Shown here in pieces: positions 22,859-33,898 of a stretch of 64,000 nt of DNA (its first letter is position 1; every line of letters starts with the position of its first letter). The translations under genes and the position numbers were made by a program. The notes under the pieces are model-generated. The model saw only the letters and a list, made by a program, of their open reading frames with translations, ran no database searches and was not told where the DNA came from. The DNA comes from Dallia pectoralis (Eukaryota > Chordata > Actinopteri > Esociformes > Umbridae). Location of the stretch: contig CM055754.1 of the NCBI GenBank assembly GCA_029465975.1, positions 11,847,788 through 11,911,787 on the forward strand, read 5' to 3'.

Positions 22859-23488
22859 ATGAGGAACAAGAGGCTGCTGCTGCAGAGGAGCGAAGCTTGC
22901 CTGGCGGTCATGAGGAAGAGCCCGTACAGAGTCGAGCTGGGGCGGACTGGTGGTGCCAGTGCTCTCGCTGTGCGCCTATGGACACAGATAGAGTCCCGCT
23001 GCTGTTGCGAATTTCAGCGATGCCATTTTCTTCTTGAAGAAATAACTGAATCTGCATTAGAAACGGGACCGCCAGCATGCGTAATAGAGCACCCCAGCTT
23101 TGATCCACACATGAGTTTTGGAAACTCATTTCAGGAGTCCGAAGGTCAATTGGAAACGCCAGCCAAAGCTTCAGTATAAGTGAGTATTTATTTGTTGTTC
23201 ACGTCAGTTAGCTGAGCTATCGGTTATATTTACATATATGCTAGCTAGCCTATTGTAGGTGCAAATAGCTTGCATTGCCAACGTTGTGCTTATTGTTTTC
23301 AGACAATATCGCCTAACAGCCTACCGTCATTTCGTGGAATGGGTCCTGCAAGGAGAGAGACTGGGGAAAGGCTATATCGTCTTGTTTTGCCTGCCTGTGT
23401 TGTTCAGGACATCAGACAGAGATTTCCAGCTAGTGACGGAAAATACTGTGGCTATCAAGAAACTGCTGAAGCTCTGGAAGAGCTATGA
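22859..23488 (+). pseudogene. P2X7 C-terminal-domain-like gene, broken (copy 1)
   Basis: Two pieces separated by about 120 bp that looks like an intron, with TTGTTTTCAG before the second. Piece 1 (to about 23,178) encodes an acidic E-rich start, then W-C-x-C-x-x-C-x-x-M, a C-C-C cluster and PACVIEHPSFDP. Piece 2 (about 23,304-23,488) encodes RQYRLTAYRHFVEW, LVLPACVVQDIRQRFP and a final YCGYQ. This order matches the intracellular C-terminal domain of P2X7 receptors, which is found as a stand-alone domain in many fish element-borne genes. No channel segment is present. Frame changes occur after MDTDR and after GKGY; the N-terminal start present in copy 2 is lost. Function is unknown. Confidence 0.75.
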
Positions 23489-23601
23489 GTGTGAAATTGT
23501 TTATATTATGTTTAAAAACAATCAAAGTCTATAATGTATTACATTGATTTACAAAAGAGTACAGGTAAATATGAAGACATGTATATACTTTTATTAATTA
23601 C

Positions 23602-23740
23602 AAATATTCTCGGAACTTGGGGTGGTTGATAGCCCGCAAGCCACTGTTTGCACCGCTCTAAATGTTCAACGGGAAAACGATGGAAACTAACTACATGTCC
23701 TTTCCTTGTGTTGGATGTACATCCCGGTACAACGCAAGGC
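23602..23740 (-). pseudogene. THAP-domain fragment (copy 1)
   Basis: On the minus strand this is the same THAP-like piece as at 57,439-57,576, beginning C-V-V-P-G-C (the first two zinc ligands), followed by HVVSFHRFPVEHL. An extra T after the CAGTGGC (Q-W) codons shifts the frame relative to copy 2. The second half of the domain (last C and H ligands) is absent. It sits convergent to the P2X7-like frame. Confidence 0.65.
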
Positions 23741-24099
23741 TAGTGTTTAAATTACTTTATCAAGAAACTCGTCATGGAGACTCATGTTAACCGGTGTCTT
23801 CTGTTTTCCAGTCAATAAGTAGCTAGCCTTCCCTTCTGCCTGCCCTCTCGAGCCGGTAGGCGTGGCTTGGGAGTGGACTCGTAGAGCAGTGAAACAAGTG
23901 CATTCTGGGATTTGGTGTATTTCATCCACAAGAGCCAAAAACACATTTTAATCTTTCACATTTCTACTACATAAGTGACCACGATAAATGATAAGATTTT
24001 TTTTTTTCTGTGAAGTGGCCCTTTAAGAAGTAGGGGTAAAAACTGTTTGTGAACTAGACAGCAGCAGTTTGAAAAGACCATAGCTTTGGTAGCTAACTC

Positions 24100-24659
24100 C
24101 AAAAGCCCTTTTTTACATCAGCAATTGTCATATCAGTCAGGAGAAGGGTACAAAGGAGCTTCCAAAGCATTAGATATACTTTGGAAGACAGTGAAGACAG
24201 TAGTCGTCAAGTGGAGAAAATATGGCACAACAGAGAGATTACCAAGAACCGGACATCTCTCCAAAATGTATGAAAACACGAGAAGAAAACTGGTCAGAGA
24301 GGCTTCCAGAAGGCATACAGCATCACTAAAGGAGCTGAGGAGTTTCTCACAAGTAATGTCTGTGTGCTACATGTGACAATGTCCCCTATTTTTCTTCTGT
24401 ATGGGCTATGGGGTAGGATGGCAAGACGGAAGACTTTTCATATTAGTTTAAGGGTGTGCACACTTACACAACCAGGTAATACAACTTTTCTTATATATTT
24501 TTTCTGAAAATATTTCAGTTTGTTTTTTAAGTGAATAGTTTATGTCATAGGTCACATTAAAGGTTGAAAAAGCTCTGACATGATATATATTTCAAAAAAT
24601 GTTTCACATCACAAAATTTGGCATTTTAATAGTAGTGTGTAGACTTTATTTTCACTGTA
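24100..24659 (+). pseudogene. Tc1-like element, internally deleted
   Basis: The plus-strand frame 24,086-24,376 encodes a Tc1-type N-terminal helix-turn-helix region: YQSGEGYKGASKALDI, TVVVKWRKYGTTERLPRTG, then KLVREASRRHTASLKEL. After it the sequence jumps to the 3' end without the DDE catalytic part. The right end reads GTGTGTAGACTTTATTTTCA then CTGTA, the mirror of the element start at 53,131. The longer relative at 53,131-54,330 shares TGGAGAAAATATGGCACAAC. Confidence 0.8.
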
Positions 24660-24689
24660 TATTTAAAGCTTTGGTAGTTCTTCTGTACC

Positions 24690-24905
24690 CTTCTTCTGAC
24701 TGAAATATTCCAACAATGAGATCCCTTTAATGCTTTGTAAGCTCTCTGCAGACCATGGCTATTGCTCTGAGAAACAACTAAGAAAATGTCAGAAAAATAC
24801 TACTGGAACAGCTGATCTTTATTTGTGATTAATCAGAGTCACTTTAAATGACGGCAGGTGTGTGATGACTTCTATTTAACATGAGTTTGAATTGGATTGT
24901 GTCAC
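24690..24905 (-). mobile_element. Tc1-like element 5' fragment, minus strand
   Basis: The reverse complement matches the 5' portion of the Tc1 relative at 53,295-53,460: GTTAAATAGAAGTCAT, CATTTAAAGTGACTCTGAT and GAGCAATAGCCA-type phrases. It lies next to the plus-strand copy in opposite orientation, so the two are separate insertions or an inverted rearrangement. Confidence 0.7.
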
Positions 24906-25239
24906 ATCCTGGCACAGCAGGACCGCCGTGCCTGTAAAATCCAACGCCCTCTCTCCCTCCTTTGACGCACAGACACTTGTTTCATAGTTTTATTTGCAAT
25001 CACTGATTTTCCTTATCACCATCCTGTTTAAGTTCCTCCTTTCCCAGTGTGTGTCATCGGTCTTTGTGTGGTTTTTACAAACATTTCATTTGCATATGTC
25101 CTGTATTGGTAAGGGTTTCTTCAGCTATAGTTACATCTTTATTCAATGATTGTCTTTTGTTCGCCCTGCGCTTGTGTCTGTCTCCCCATTTGTGACAGAT
25201 TGGTTCATTCAGAACACAGCCACATCCCCAGTTATAAGA

Positions 25240-25390
25240 GGGGTGTGCACACTTACGCAACAACAAAGGTCATTGTAAGATTTTTTTCCCATCTCAAAGA
25301 TTTCAGTTTGTTTTTCAATTCAATTGTTCATTTTTATAGGTCACATTAAAGGTGGAAACTGTTCTGACATGGTTTATCTTTGTCTCATTT
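25240..25390 (+). mobile_element. Tc1-like element 3' fragment
   Basis: Shares GTGTGCACACTTACGCAAC and TAGGTCACATTAAAGGT phrases with 24,455-24,580. It is the 3' end of a further copy of the same Tc1-like family, without coding sequence. Confidence 0.65.
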
Positions 25391-26149
25391 TTTATGTCTG
25401 CTGTAGATTACTAGCACCAAGTTAGAAGGCTGTTCCTAGTGTGGTCCCCAAAAAGGCATTTTGCTGCATCGTTGTTGCTTGGAACAAGATGCTACCTCAC
25501 TCTGTTTCAGAAAGAGGTAAATTTGTTTGTTCTTGCAAAAAGTACGAAACCCCAGTATTTCTTATTATTTCTGGTAAAATCAATTCAACAATGTATTGAT
25601 AATATGGACATACCATCTGGCTTCACTGCATTTGTGTTTAGCAACTGCTTAGAGAGTTCTTTATCATCTCTGAATATCTCTATTTTTGCCTGAGATGGTA
25701 TTCTGTAGCTAACTAGCTAGGAAACCTCTGAAACAATGAGTGACAGGGGATTGAAAAATTACACTTTGAACAACCTTCATATGACTGTGGTTACTTCTGG
25801 TTAAGCAAGCAGTCTCACTCTCTCTTGTTTTGTGATTAAATTCTGTTCGAGGTATTGATGTAGTTATATTTCCTGTCAACCCGTCATTAAATAGTTTACA
25901 GTACAGTAAGTGTTAGTTGTGATTAATATTCCATTGTTGACATATAAATCTTTATTTTGTGACCCATGCTTGCCACTAGCCATAATTATTTCCTCTGGCC
26001 CTCCATGTAATCACACCAATAGATTGGACGATAAATCTTGTATTTATTTGAACTATAATTCATTGCTATAAAAACAACAATATGTCTTGGTATTCAAGTT
26101 TGGCACCGCCCCACTAAAGTGCCAATCATGAGCAGCATCATGTTGTACA
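25391..26149. other. Unassigned sequence
   Basis: About 0.76 kb. One 84-residue frame at 25,439-25,693 has no recognisable domain and I do not call it. Confidence 0.4.
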
Positions 26150-26776
26150 CTTGCTTGTGTCTATTGGTTATTGCCTTTGTTACTTGTGTCTTTTGGTTAT
26201 TGCCTTTGTTACTTGTGTCTTTTGGTTATTGTCTTTGTTACTTGTGTCTATTGTTTATTGTCTTTGTTACTTGTGTCTTTTGGTTATTGTCTTTGTTTCT
26301 TGTGTCTATTGTTTATTGTCTTTGTTACTTGTGTCTTTTGGTTATTGCCTTTGTTACTTGTGTCTATTGTTTATTGTCTTTGTTACTTGTGTCTTTTGGT
26401 TATTGTCTTTGTTACTTGTGTCTATTGTTTATTGTCTTTGTTACTTGTGTCTTTTGGTTATTGCCTTTGTTACTTGTGTCTTTTGGTTATTGCCTTTGTT
26501 ACTTGTGTCTTTTGGTTATTGTCTTTGTTACTTGTGTCTTCACGGTTATTGCCTTTGTTACTTGTGTCTTTTGGTTATTGTCTTTGTTACTTGTGTCTTT
26601 TGGTTATTGCCTTTGTTACTTGTGTCTATTGTTTATTGTCTTTGTTACTTGTGTCTTTTGGTTATTGTCTTTGTTACTTGTGTCTTTTGGTTATTGCCTT
26701 TGTCACTTGTGTCTTTTGATTATTGTCTTTGTTACTTGTGTCTTTTGGTTATTGTCTTTGTTGCTTGTGTCTTTTG
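26150..26776. repeat. 29-bp minisatellite
   Basis: About 21 tandem units of TTATTGTCTTTGTTACTTGT plus GTCTTTTGG. Variants are GCC/GTC in the middle and CTATTGT in place of CTTTTGG, plus one unit with CTTCACGG. All three plus frames are nearly open and read as leucine/valine/cysteine-rich hydrophobic repeats, an effect of T-rich, stop-poor sequence rather than a membrane protein. Confidence 0.95.
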
Positions 26777-28399
26777 ACTCGGGTGTTGAAGATTCACGGG
26801 TGAATCGTCTCATATTATTGGGAGCATTATTTGAAACAGAGCAGTCAGTCTATTAAGTACTTATTCAACAAATCATGCCAGAAATATCATGCTACTGATG
26901 TTGGGTCAAGACTGTTCTTGGTAGAATGCTATGTTTGATGTTTAAGAGATATAACATTTGCATTTAAAAAAAAAAATCAGTTTCTGGATACTAGGTACAC
27001 TTCTCAGATACACATGCAAATGCAGAAAATACATACTTTGGCATATTTTTATTCTATTAGGCAATTAACAGGTTTGATCCATGAATCTGTCCAAAATAGG
27101 ATCGTCTCATCCTGACCTTGCAAACATTTATTTAACTCTGTTATCTTCATTAATTGCAAAATGATTAGCCAGTGGTTTCATTATCATCCAATTAGTTTTA
27201 TATCTCCCTCATTTAGCCGCCCTTCAATCCAGCCTGTTTTAGTTATACACACTCTACATCATATTGGACAATTTAGCTCAGAGAAGATAGAGGACACATC
27301 GGCTAAATATGTTTGCTCACCAAGGGTGGTGTTACACAGATAACAGTTAATACAGCATCACGATGTGCCTGGTATTTCCAGGGACGTTCCATAGACATTT
27401 TGTGCTCACCAAAGTCACAGAGTTAATTTTAAAAAGAACAATTGACAAGCTCGAAAAACTTTAACTATGTTAAACCAGCATAGCACTCACAGGATATAGA
27501 CCATTTAATTATTTTAGAGACTGTCTAGCATCTGAACATGAACACTTCTTTCTCTCTTTTATCTCCCATCCTCTCTCTGTCCTGCACTAAGGGAGCCTGC
27601 TGTTTTCTTGTGTAACTAGGATCCTGACTGCTTTCTCCGCTCATGCTATCAGCTGCACCTCACCTCCCCCCTTGCTTTTCACTTTATTAACAGAGATTTA
27701 CTTCCCCGGGCGCCTGGAGAAGCCTGACATCTCAAATGACGTCGCAGGTCGACACCTGGCTGAAACTACAAAGGCGACTAAATGTCAGCTTCAAATTTGA
27801 CAAAACAGATCTAGTTATGATGACTCTAGTGGGTTGAATTATTAAGTGTACTATAATGTTTAGGCCTGTTCTTCAAGTACCATAGGTTACAGAATTCATA
27901 GTTGAAGTAGAAACGTATTCCCTAACAACATGGAGTATTGAGAACACAATCATGTGTTTTAGAAGACAGGAAACAATATACTTAAACTAATGTTGGTCGT
28001 GCCCTTGTGGCGTTCTGTGCAGGGTCGTAGTAATTACAAGGAAGTGGTCCTTCACATTTTGTTTGCTTACTGCCAGTAATGCTGTAGAGAGAAGGGAACT
28101 ACAGTAACGCAGTAAGTCATTACCTGCTGTTGTCTTGTATTGGATGTATATATATCAATACACCTGCTGATAGAAACATAGCTGAAAGACATCTGATGGA
28201 TTTATCAATCAAACACAACTGTGACGACATACAGTGCTGCTTAAAAGTACTTAAACCCATTTTGCTGTTACATATTTTTTATGTGTTTACAATTAAACCT
28301 TTACTTAATCTGAATATTTTTGTGACATAACCGGTTCAACGTTACCAATTCCATATGGTTGGAAGCAGAGATAGGGACCCGAGTTTAAGACTCCTGTAT
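26777..28399. other. Unassigned intergenic sequence
   Basis: About 1.6 kb, mostly AT-rich, with a CT-rich patch near 27,550-27,690. No repeat family or gene is recognised. Confidence 0.4.
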
Positions 28400-29000
28400 G
28401 GAGAGAAAATATAGCAACAGCTCTCCGTGAAGTTAGTTTGGAAAGGCCTACAAAAGATCAAAAACTACAAATCGAAATCAACCCATTCCATCGACAACCT
28501 GCGATTTGCCAACGACCTGAATGAGTTCTACTGCAGATATGAAAGAAAAAAGTCAGTTCTGACAACATACCACCTTCGGCTGTGTCTAACCAACACCAGC
28601 CCTCCATCATCAGGGCACATATCCAATCACCTGTCCCAATCAACACAACCTCTGGAACTACTATGATCTTGGACAGGGGTGTTAATAGTCTATTCAAGAG
28701 AGCGAACCCAAGAAAAGCAGCAGGGCCAGACGGTGTCTCCCTCTCCACTCTAATGCACTGTGCAGATCAGCTTTCTGCTGGGTTTACAGAAAATGTTAAC
28801 ACCTGACTGGAGGCATGCTATGTTCCAGCCTGCTTCCAATGGTTGTGAAGTCATTTGAGCGCTTTGTGCTGTCGCACCTGAAGTCCATCACTGAACCATT
28901 ACTAGACCTTACAGTTCACCTACAAAACAAACAGGTCTCTGGATTATGGCATGGCTCTCCACTTCATCCTCCAGCATCTAGACCTACGCCAAAATCGTGT
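28400..29000 (+). pseudogene. CR1/L2/Rex1-group LINE reverse transcriptase fragment
   Basis: Frames on the plus strand give LINE reverse-transcriptase landmarks in order: NDLNEFYCRYE (about 28,515), then VNSLFKRANPRKAAGPDGVS (28,680-28,740), then VVKSFERFVLSHLKSI with LDLTVHLQNKQ (28,840-28,935). Frame changes and a deletion separate the last two. Neither the YADD active site nor the endonuclease domain is present. Confidence 0.75.
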
Positions 29001-29243
29001 TGTTGTTTGTGGAATATATGTGGCAGAAATTGTTAATGTAATAGACTTATCCCAGTATTGTTTTGAAAAAATTTATGCATCAAAATTCTAATGGTGGAAC
29101 TGTACGATATACACATGGCAATCCGAAATGATGGGCAACTGGTTTTACACAGTTACATAACTGTGCAAAATGTCCAGAAAACTCTTTCCATATTTTTGTA
29201 AAATAGATATAATTATAGCATATAATTATAGCAAGTATGCATC

Positions 29244-29998
29244 TCAGAGTCCTGCATCGGGTCGGGTACCCGTGGGTACCCGCATAAAAGTGGTCAAAAC
29301 GGGTGGATTGTGACATTCTTAAAATTCCCGGGCGGGGATGCGGGCGGATAATTAAGTCTTTGCGGGCGGGTAGTAGCGTGGATGAAAAAAATTGCAATAT
29401 TTGTATGTCTAAAATCTAAATTACCATTACACAAATCGAGCGCTGCGAGTGAGAGAGACTTTTCCACAGCAGGATGTGTAATCCAAGAACGGAGAACACA
29501 ACCTAAACCTGGCACTGTGGACGATATCCTTTTCCTGCACAGTAACCTTAAGAGAAAGTGAAATGCATGCCTATATTCTTTGTGAGCGACAGGCTCGGCA
29601 GGACAGGTTGTATATTTTTTTTCTTTTTTTGTTTCATTAATAGGTCTTTGCGTAGGCTTTAGGCCTTTATCAGGTTTCATAATTGATCTCCGATTGTTTA
29701 CTTATATGGCGTAAAACAAAGGGCACTTTTGTCAAGCTTCATTAAGCTGTTAATTGCAATGTTGAAAGGTGCGAGACTGCGAGTCTGCGAGATAAAAAAT
29801 AAAACACTTTAATTTGGAATGATTTTAGCGTGTGTGATTTATCGCAGGCACGGGTCTGGTAACGAGCCAAATATTAACGGGTCTGGGCGGGTGCGGATTT
29901 AATTTTGATATTATCACGGGTGACGGGTCGGATCTGGAGCTGAACTTGCGGGTACGGGCGGGGACGGGTCTCCAAAAATGGACCCGTGCAGGACTCTG
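29244..29998 (+). mobile_element. Internally deleted hAT element
   Basis: Ends CAGAGTCCTGCATCGGGTC on the left and GGACCCGTGCAGGACTCTG on the right are imperfect inverted repeats about 755 bp apart, with GGGTACCCG-type sequence inside both. The interior retains a piece of hAT transposase. No 8-bp duplication is readable; the right flank is directly a SINE. Confidence 0.75.
29436..29561 (+). pseudogene. hAT transposase C-terminal dimerisation remnant
   Basis: A 41-codon piece ends at a TGA and begins SSAASERDFSTAGCVIQ, continuing with KPGTVDDILFLHSNL. This is the well-known hAT C-terminal dimerisation motif (S-x-x-S-E-R-x-F-S, then N/D at the end of the helix). The catalytic core is missing, so the element could only be moved by another hAT transposase. 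Confidence 0.85.
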
Positions 29999-30120
29999 GT
30001 TGGTAGCTCAGTGGTAGAGTGCATGCTATGTATGTTTTCTGTCCTGGGTTCAATCCCCAGCTTCTCCCCTGGTGGCTGTTGCACATGAGAATTTGTTTTC
30101 AGTCAGCCTACCTTGTTAAA
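29999..30120 (+). mobile_element. tRNA-derived SINE
   Basis: The head resembles a tRNA gene: TAGCTCAGTGGTAGAGTGC (A box) and GGGTTCAATCCCC (B box), spaced as in a tRNA. A short body follows, then the tail GAGAATTTGTTTTCAG...CCTACCTTGTTAAAA, which is related to the LINE-type tail at about 15,090-15,135. The tail presumably lets it use LINE machinery. It abuts the hAT element. Confidence 0.8.
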
Positions 30121-30850
30121 ACCTGTTCTTGACAGGGCCCGTCTAAAATGACCCACCCCAATCTAAATGGATATTGCTCTGGAATAGAACCATGTAGGAA
30201 TATTTGGTAAAGGGCATTTAAAAGAAAACAGTCTGCATTTTGTGGAAATGTTCAATTAATTAAGGATAATGTAACACATAATATCTGGCATGAGCTAAAA
30301 CAACTCTGAATCTTGAGATAAACAACACTTCAGATGTGTCCCCCTATGTCTCAGCAGTGTGCCAGGCTTTGTTTATTGGCTGAGATTCAGCCATTTTAGT
30401 GAAATCTATCATTTTTGCACCGTTCCTCTGAGTGAGTGAGCAGCCCCTCCCAACCGGTCAAATTACATTGCAGGCGAAAGATAGCACCGCCCTATTGGAA
30501 ATGAACCCTTAACCTTCGATTTTGACGTCAGTTCTTCCTGGAAGGCACCATTTTGTGCGAAACAGAGCATTTTGAACGTGGACCGAATATGGATTATTAT
30601 GGATTACTATGGGTCAGAAACTATGCTTATAATATCCCTGGGAAAAGAAAAACGATCAACTTTGGCTGATGTAAGTACACTATTATTGCTATGGTTTAAA
30701 AATGTTTGCAACGATGATGACGTCATCGTCCCCAATTAGCAGTCCCTTCAATTGCTAATAAAACGGTCTGTGTTATAGCTATTTTAAAACGGAAAATGTT
30801 GTTATAAAGGGGAGATTTTAACCTTTATGGACAATATAAGCATGTAGGCT
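30121..30850 (+). repeat. Unclassified dispersed repeat, copy A
   Basis: Related to 46,610-47,280 (inverted) and to 31,855-32,440. Shared phrases include AATTAATTAAGGATAATGTA, TAATATCCCTGGGA, GATGTAAGTAC, AAAACGGTCTGTGTT and AAAACGGAAAA-GTTGT. No open frame or clear inverted ends are seen, so the superfamily is unknown. Confidence 0.75.
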
Positions 30851-31699
30851 AGTATATTATTAAACCTCTGTTTTTTTTTACTCTAATAAATGTTGTCAAC
30901 TGTTCTTGCATCCATTGTCACATAAGAAGCTTTACCTAAGGAACATGGTAAGTCCATACAGGGTCATTATCTCTCGTGGAGTGCACACATTGGTATACAC
31001 AATATAATGTTAATGTGACTCATTTGTGTTTTTGTTACACACACTCCAATTACGGGATTCTTATCTTGTAGTTTACCTGTTTACCTTAAATACTGAATAG
31101 ATTATTTCCACACACACACGTAATAAAACATAACTTGTCATGTTGCTCTGCTTTAAGCAGGATGCTGGTAAGTGAGAAGGTTTAAATCATTTCAGCTGTT
31201 TGTGTTTAGCTAAGAGCTGGTTTTAAGCACATTGTGAACTGCTTGCCTGACACAGCACTTGTTATCTAATGGCTATTATCTTCTGGCCATATAACACATC
31301 CCCATGTTAGATATCCAAGATGTCCAAAATCACCATTGTTTTTCAATATTGATCAAATAATGGAACATTGTGTTAAAATCGAGGGAGAAGGCCGCCCAGC
31401 TTTATTGAAACAACAGATACGTTAGGCGTTACAACCTTCCTCGGCATTACATTATTTTCTCACTGACAAAATGCTGCCAACAAAAATACAGAAATCCAGT
31501 AGATGTAGGCGTGTCTACCGAGAACAATATCATGACGACACATCCACCTCTCAGGTGTCTTCAAAAAGACACCCCCCATGCTAGATAGTCAATGTAAACA
31601 TCAAACATTCCTAAGACTAAATCTAAACACAAATGCTGTCTTTCCTCATTTTATCAAACGAGACAAATATTAATAAAACATACATTTTGTGATAACTCC
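30851..31699. other. Unassigned sequence
   Basis: About 0.85 kb, no supported feature. Confidence 0.4.
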
Positions 31700-32703
31700 T
31701 TCTAGTACAGCTCCGCTGTCCTCTGGGGGCAGGTTTTGGCGTTCGTCGTCACCGACGTATTAGCTGCCGCCCCCTCATCAAAATATTTGGATTTATAAAA
31801 CTGTGCATACGCACGTCCTACGCCGTTTTCGGTTGATAAATCACAATGAACTCTAAATGTCAACTTCCTATGTGTTCCCCTAGGTCTCAGCTCTATTCCA
31901 GACTTTGTTTCAAGTCTCTATCTTAACGACGAGATACAGCTATTTAACTGAGAGGTGGTATTTTTTCCCTTCAGTCTAGTGAGGTATTGCATCAGCTCCC
32001 GGACAGTCAGTTTTCTATGTAGACAAATGGGAGCAAAGCCCTATGGGAAACGATGTATTTACCTTCGATAAGGAAGTGTTTTCATCATGGAGACTACAGT
32101 TTGGAGTGAAACAGATCGTGTTACATGTTGTAAACGTCTAGTCTCGCTTGAATACAGAATATTATGGAATACTATGGATCATAAACGATGCTAATAATAT
32201 CCCTGGGAATATAGGTAATGAAAAACAATCCATTTTGCCTGATGTAAGTACAATATTATAGTATTTTATCGCTTTGGTTAAAAAGTGTTTACAACAATGA
32301 TGACGTCCTTTCAATTGCTAATAAAATGGTCTGTGTTTTAGCTATTTCAAAACGGAAAACGTTGTTGGTAAGGGGAGATTCTAACCTTAATGCACAATAT
32401 AAGCATGTAGTATATTAAGAAACGGACGTTTTCGAATTTGTGATCTTTGTGTTGAGGTTGTAATGGTTGTTAATTTATTTTACACATGGTCTACCTTTTC
32501 ACACAGTTTCACGTGTTTCATCCATCTGCCGACAATGTCGCCAGTTCTCATTTCACCCGTTTCTGTGCGTACGCATGGGTCCCAGCTTGCGTGGAGGACC
32601 GCACATTTTCCCGGCAAGTTTGCTTTTTATAAATCCCAACTATTGCGTAGAGAGCGGCGTATGCCTTCTTTTGTGCGTACGCAGCGTTTATACATGAGGC
32701 CCC
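31700..32703. mobile_element. Decayed Harbinger-like element interrupted by dispersed repeat
   Basis: The right end TTTATACATGAGGCCCC (reverse complement GGGGCCTCATGTATAAA), with TGCGTACGC-type sub-terminal repeats, is typical of a fish Harbinger-like family. GGATTTATAAA and GCATACGCAC phrases at 31,785-31,830 mirror it on the left. The interior 31,855-32,440 is a copy of the unclassified repeat found at 30,121. The left terminus is not clear. Confidence 0.55.
31855..32440 (+). repeat. Unclassified dispersed repeat, copy B
   Basis: Aligns by eye with 30,310-30,850: CCTAGGTCTCAG, GAATACTATGGATCA, TAATATCCCTGGGAAT, GATGTAAGTACAATATTAT and TTTCAAAACGGAAAACGTTG. More diverged than copy A. Confidence 0.7.
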
Positions 32704-33060
32704 TGGTGTTCATTCCCCATTAGTCTCCTATATAGATTTCCTCTGTTGGGTCATGTCCTTGTCTGGTATTGTTTCGTGTTTCATGTTTGTATACGCCACA
32801 CAGCGTTCTATTGCAGATCTTTAGATCTTTTTCTGTTAAAACATATTGAGCCCTAGGTGTTGGGCAGTTTACATTTACATGCTGTGACGCTCTTTTTGTT
32901 ATTTTTCTCGAGTTCTAGTGTGTATCTAGATTTGCGCAGTGTTCTGTGGAAGACATTACATAAAACCACATTCAACCAATCCTGTGCCTGCCTCCTTTCT
33001 ACTCACATACACCTCGCCTGCTATGCATCATAGCCGGCGTGACACATTCATATAATAATT
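32704..33060 (+). mobile_element. LTR-like fragment
   Basis: TATATAGATTTCC could be a TATA region, and the stretch ends GCCTGCTATGCATCATAGCC then GGCGTGACA, the style of a Ty3/gypsy LTR 3' end in fish. No matching partner LTR or internal region is in place, so this is tentative. Confidence 0.35.
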
Positions 33061-33261
33061 ACCATGTGAATACTTATAGTTATTAAGGCTCACGCCCACC
33101 CTGTATTAAAGAATTACAAACGTATTTGATATTCCTATTGGTCTCATTAACCATCACTTTCAGGAAACCACCATTCAAGTTTCTGTTTCTATCATGACCA
33201 GGGTAAAGGACCCAAGCGCAGACACGGAGGCGGAGACCAGGTAACAATCAAATGATTTATT

Positions 33262-33672
33262 AAGGGGATAGGCAGATCCGTAGTCGGGGGCAGGCAATAG
33301 TTCATACGCGGGGTTAGGCAGATCCGTAGTCGGGGACAGGCAATAGTTCATACGCGGGGTTAGGCAGATCCGTAGTGGGGGACAGGCAATAGTTCATACG
33401 CGGGGTTAGGCAGATCCGTAGTTGGGGACAGGCAATAGTTCATACACGGGATAGGCAGATCCGTAGTCGGGGACAGGCAATAGTTTATACGCGGGGTTAG
33501 GCAGATCCGTAGTCGGGGACAGGCAATAGTTCATACGCGGGGTTAGGCAGATCCGTAGTCGGGGGCAGGCAATAGTTCATACACGGGGATAGGCAGATCC
33601 GTAGTCGGGGACAGGCAATAGTTCATACATGGGGTTAGGCAGATCCGTAGTCGGGGACAGGCTGGTTTCGGT
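33262..33672. repeat. 46-bp minisatellite in LTR-like region
   Basis: About nine tandem units of GGCAGATCCGTAGTCGGGGA then CAGGCAATAGTTCATACGCGGGGTTA, with small changes such as GGGGGCAGG and ACACGGGAT. It lies within the LTR-like end of element G1. Confidence 0.92.
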
Positions 33673-33898
33673 ACCGGGAGTAGGCAGGTTCGTAGTCAGG
33701 AGGCAGGCAAAGGGTCGGGCAGGATCAGAGGACAGGAATAGGCAGGCTCGGAGTCGGGGACAGAAACTGGTCACAAAGACGAAAAAGCACAGGCAGGTCA
33801 CTGGGAAAACACTGAGGGGAACGCTGGAAACGAGTGTACAGGACAAATGATCTGGCAACAGGTAACAGGAATAGCTGACATATAAAGCCCAGGGAATA

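Larger units (their letters stand above)
22859..24022. mobile_element. Kolobok-like element, copy 1 (left-truncated)
   Basis: This is related over its whole length to 57,161-58,822 in opposite orientation. The right end GTGAAGTGGCCCT is followed by TTAA at 24,023-24,026, the same arrangement as copy 2. The left terminus is missing; similarity to copy 2 begins abruptly in GAGGAACAAGAGGCTG. It carries a P2X7-C-terminal-like frame on the plus strand and a THAP-like piece on the minus strand. TTAA flanks and AGGG-type ends fit the Kolobok superfamily, whose transposases carry THAP domains. Confidence 0.7.

Noticed and set aside
22808..23179. Intact P2X receptor gene
   Set aside because: Only the intracellular tail domain is present, with frame changes, and it lies inside a TTAA-flanked transposon with a second copy.
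24690..25390. One continuous inverted Tc1 element with the copy at 24,100
   Set aside because: The minus-strand 5' piece and the plus-strand 3' pieces do not assemble into one element with paired ends; separate fragments fit better.
26119..26856. 245-residue hydrophobic frame resembling a multi-pass membrane protein
   Set aside because: T-rich 29-bp repeats read as L/V/C-rich in all three plus frames; this is compositional.
29999..30065. Functional tRNA gene
   Set aside because: A and B boxes are present but the sequence continues into a SINE body and tail, and a full cloverleaf does not close.
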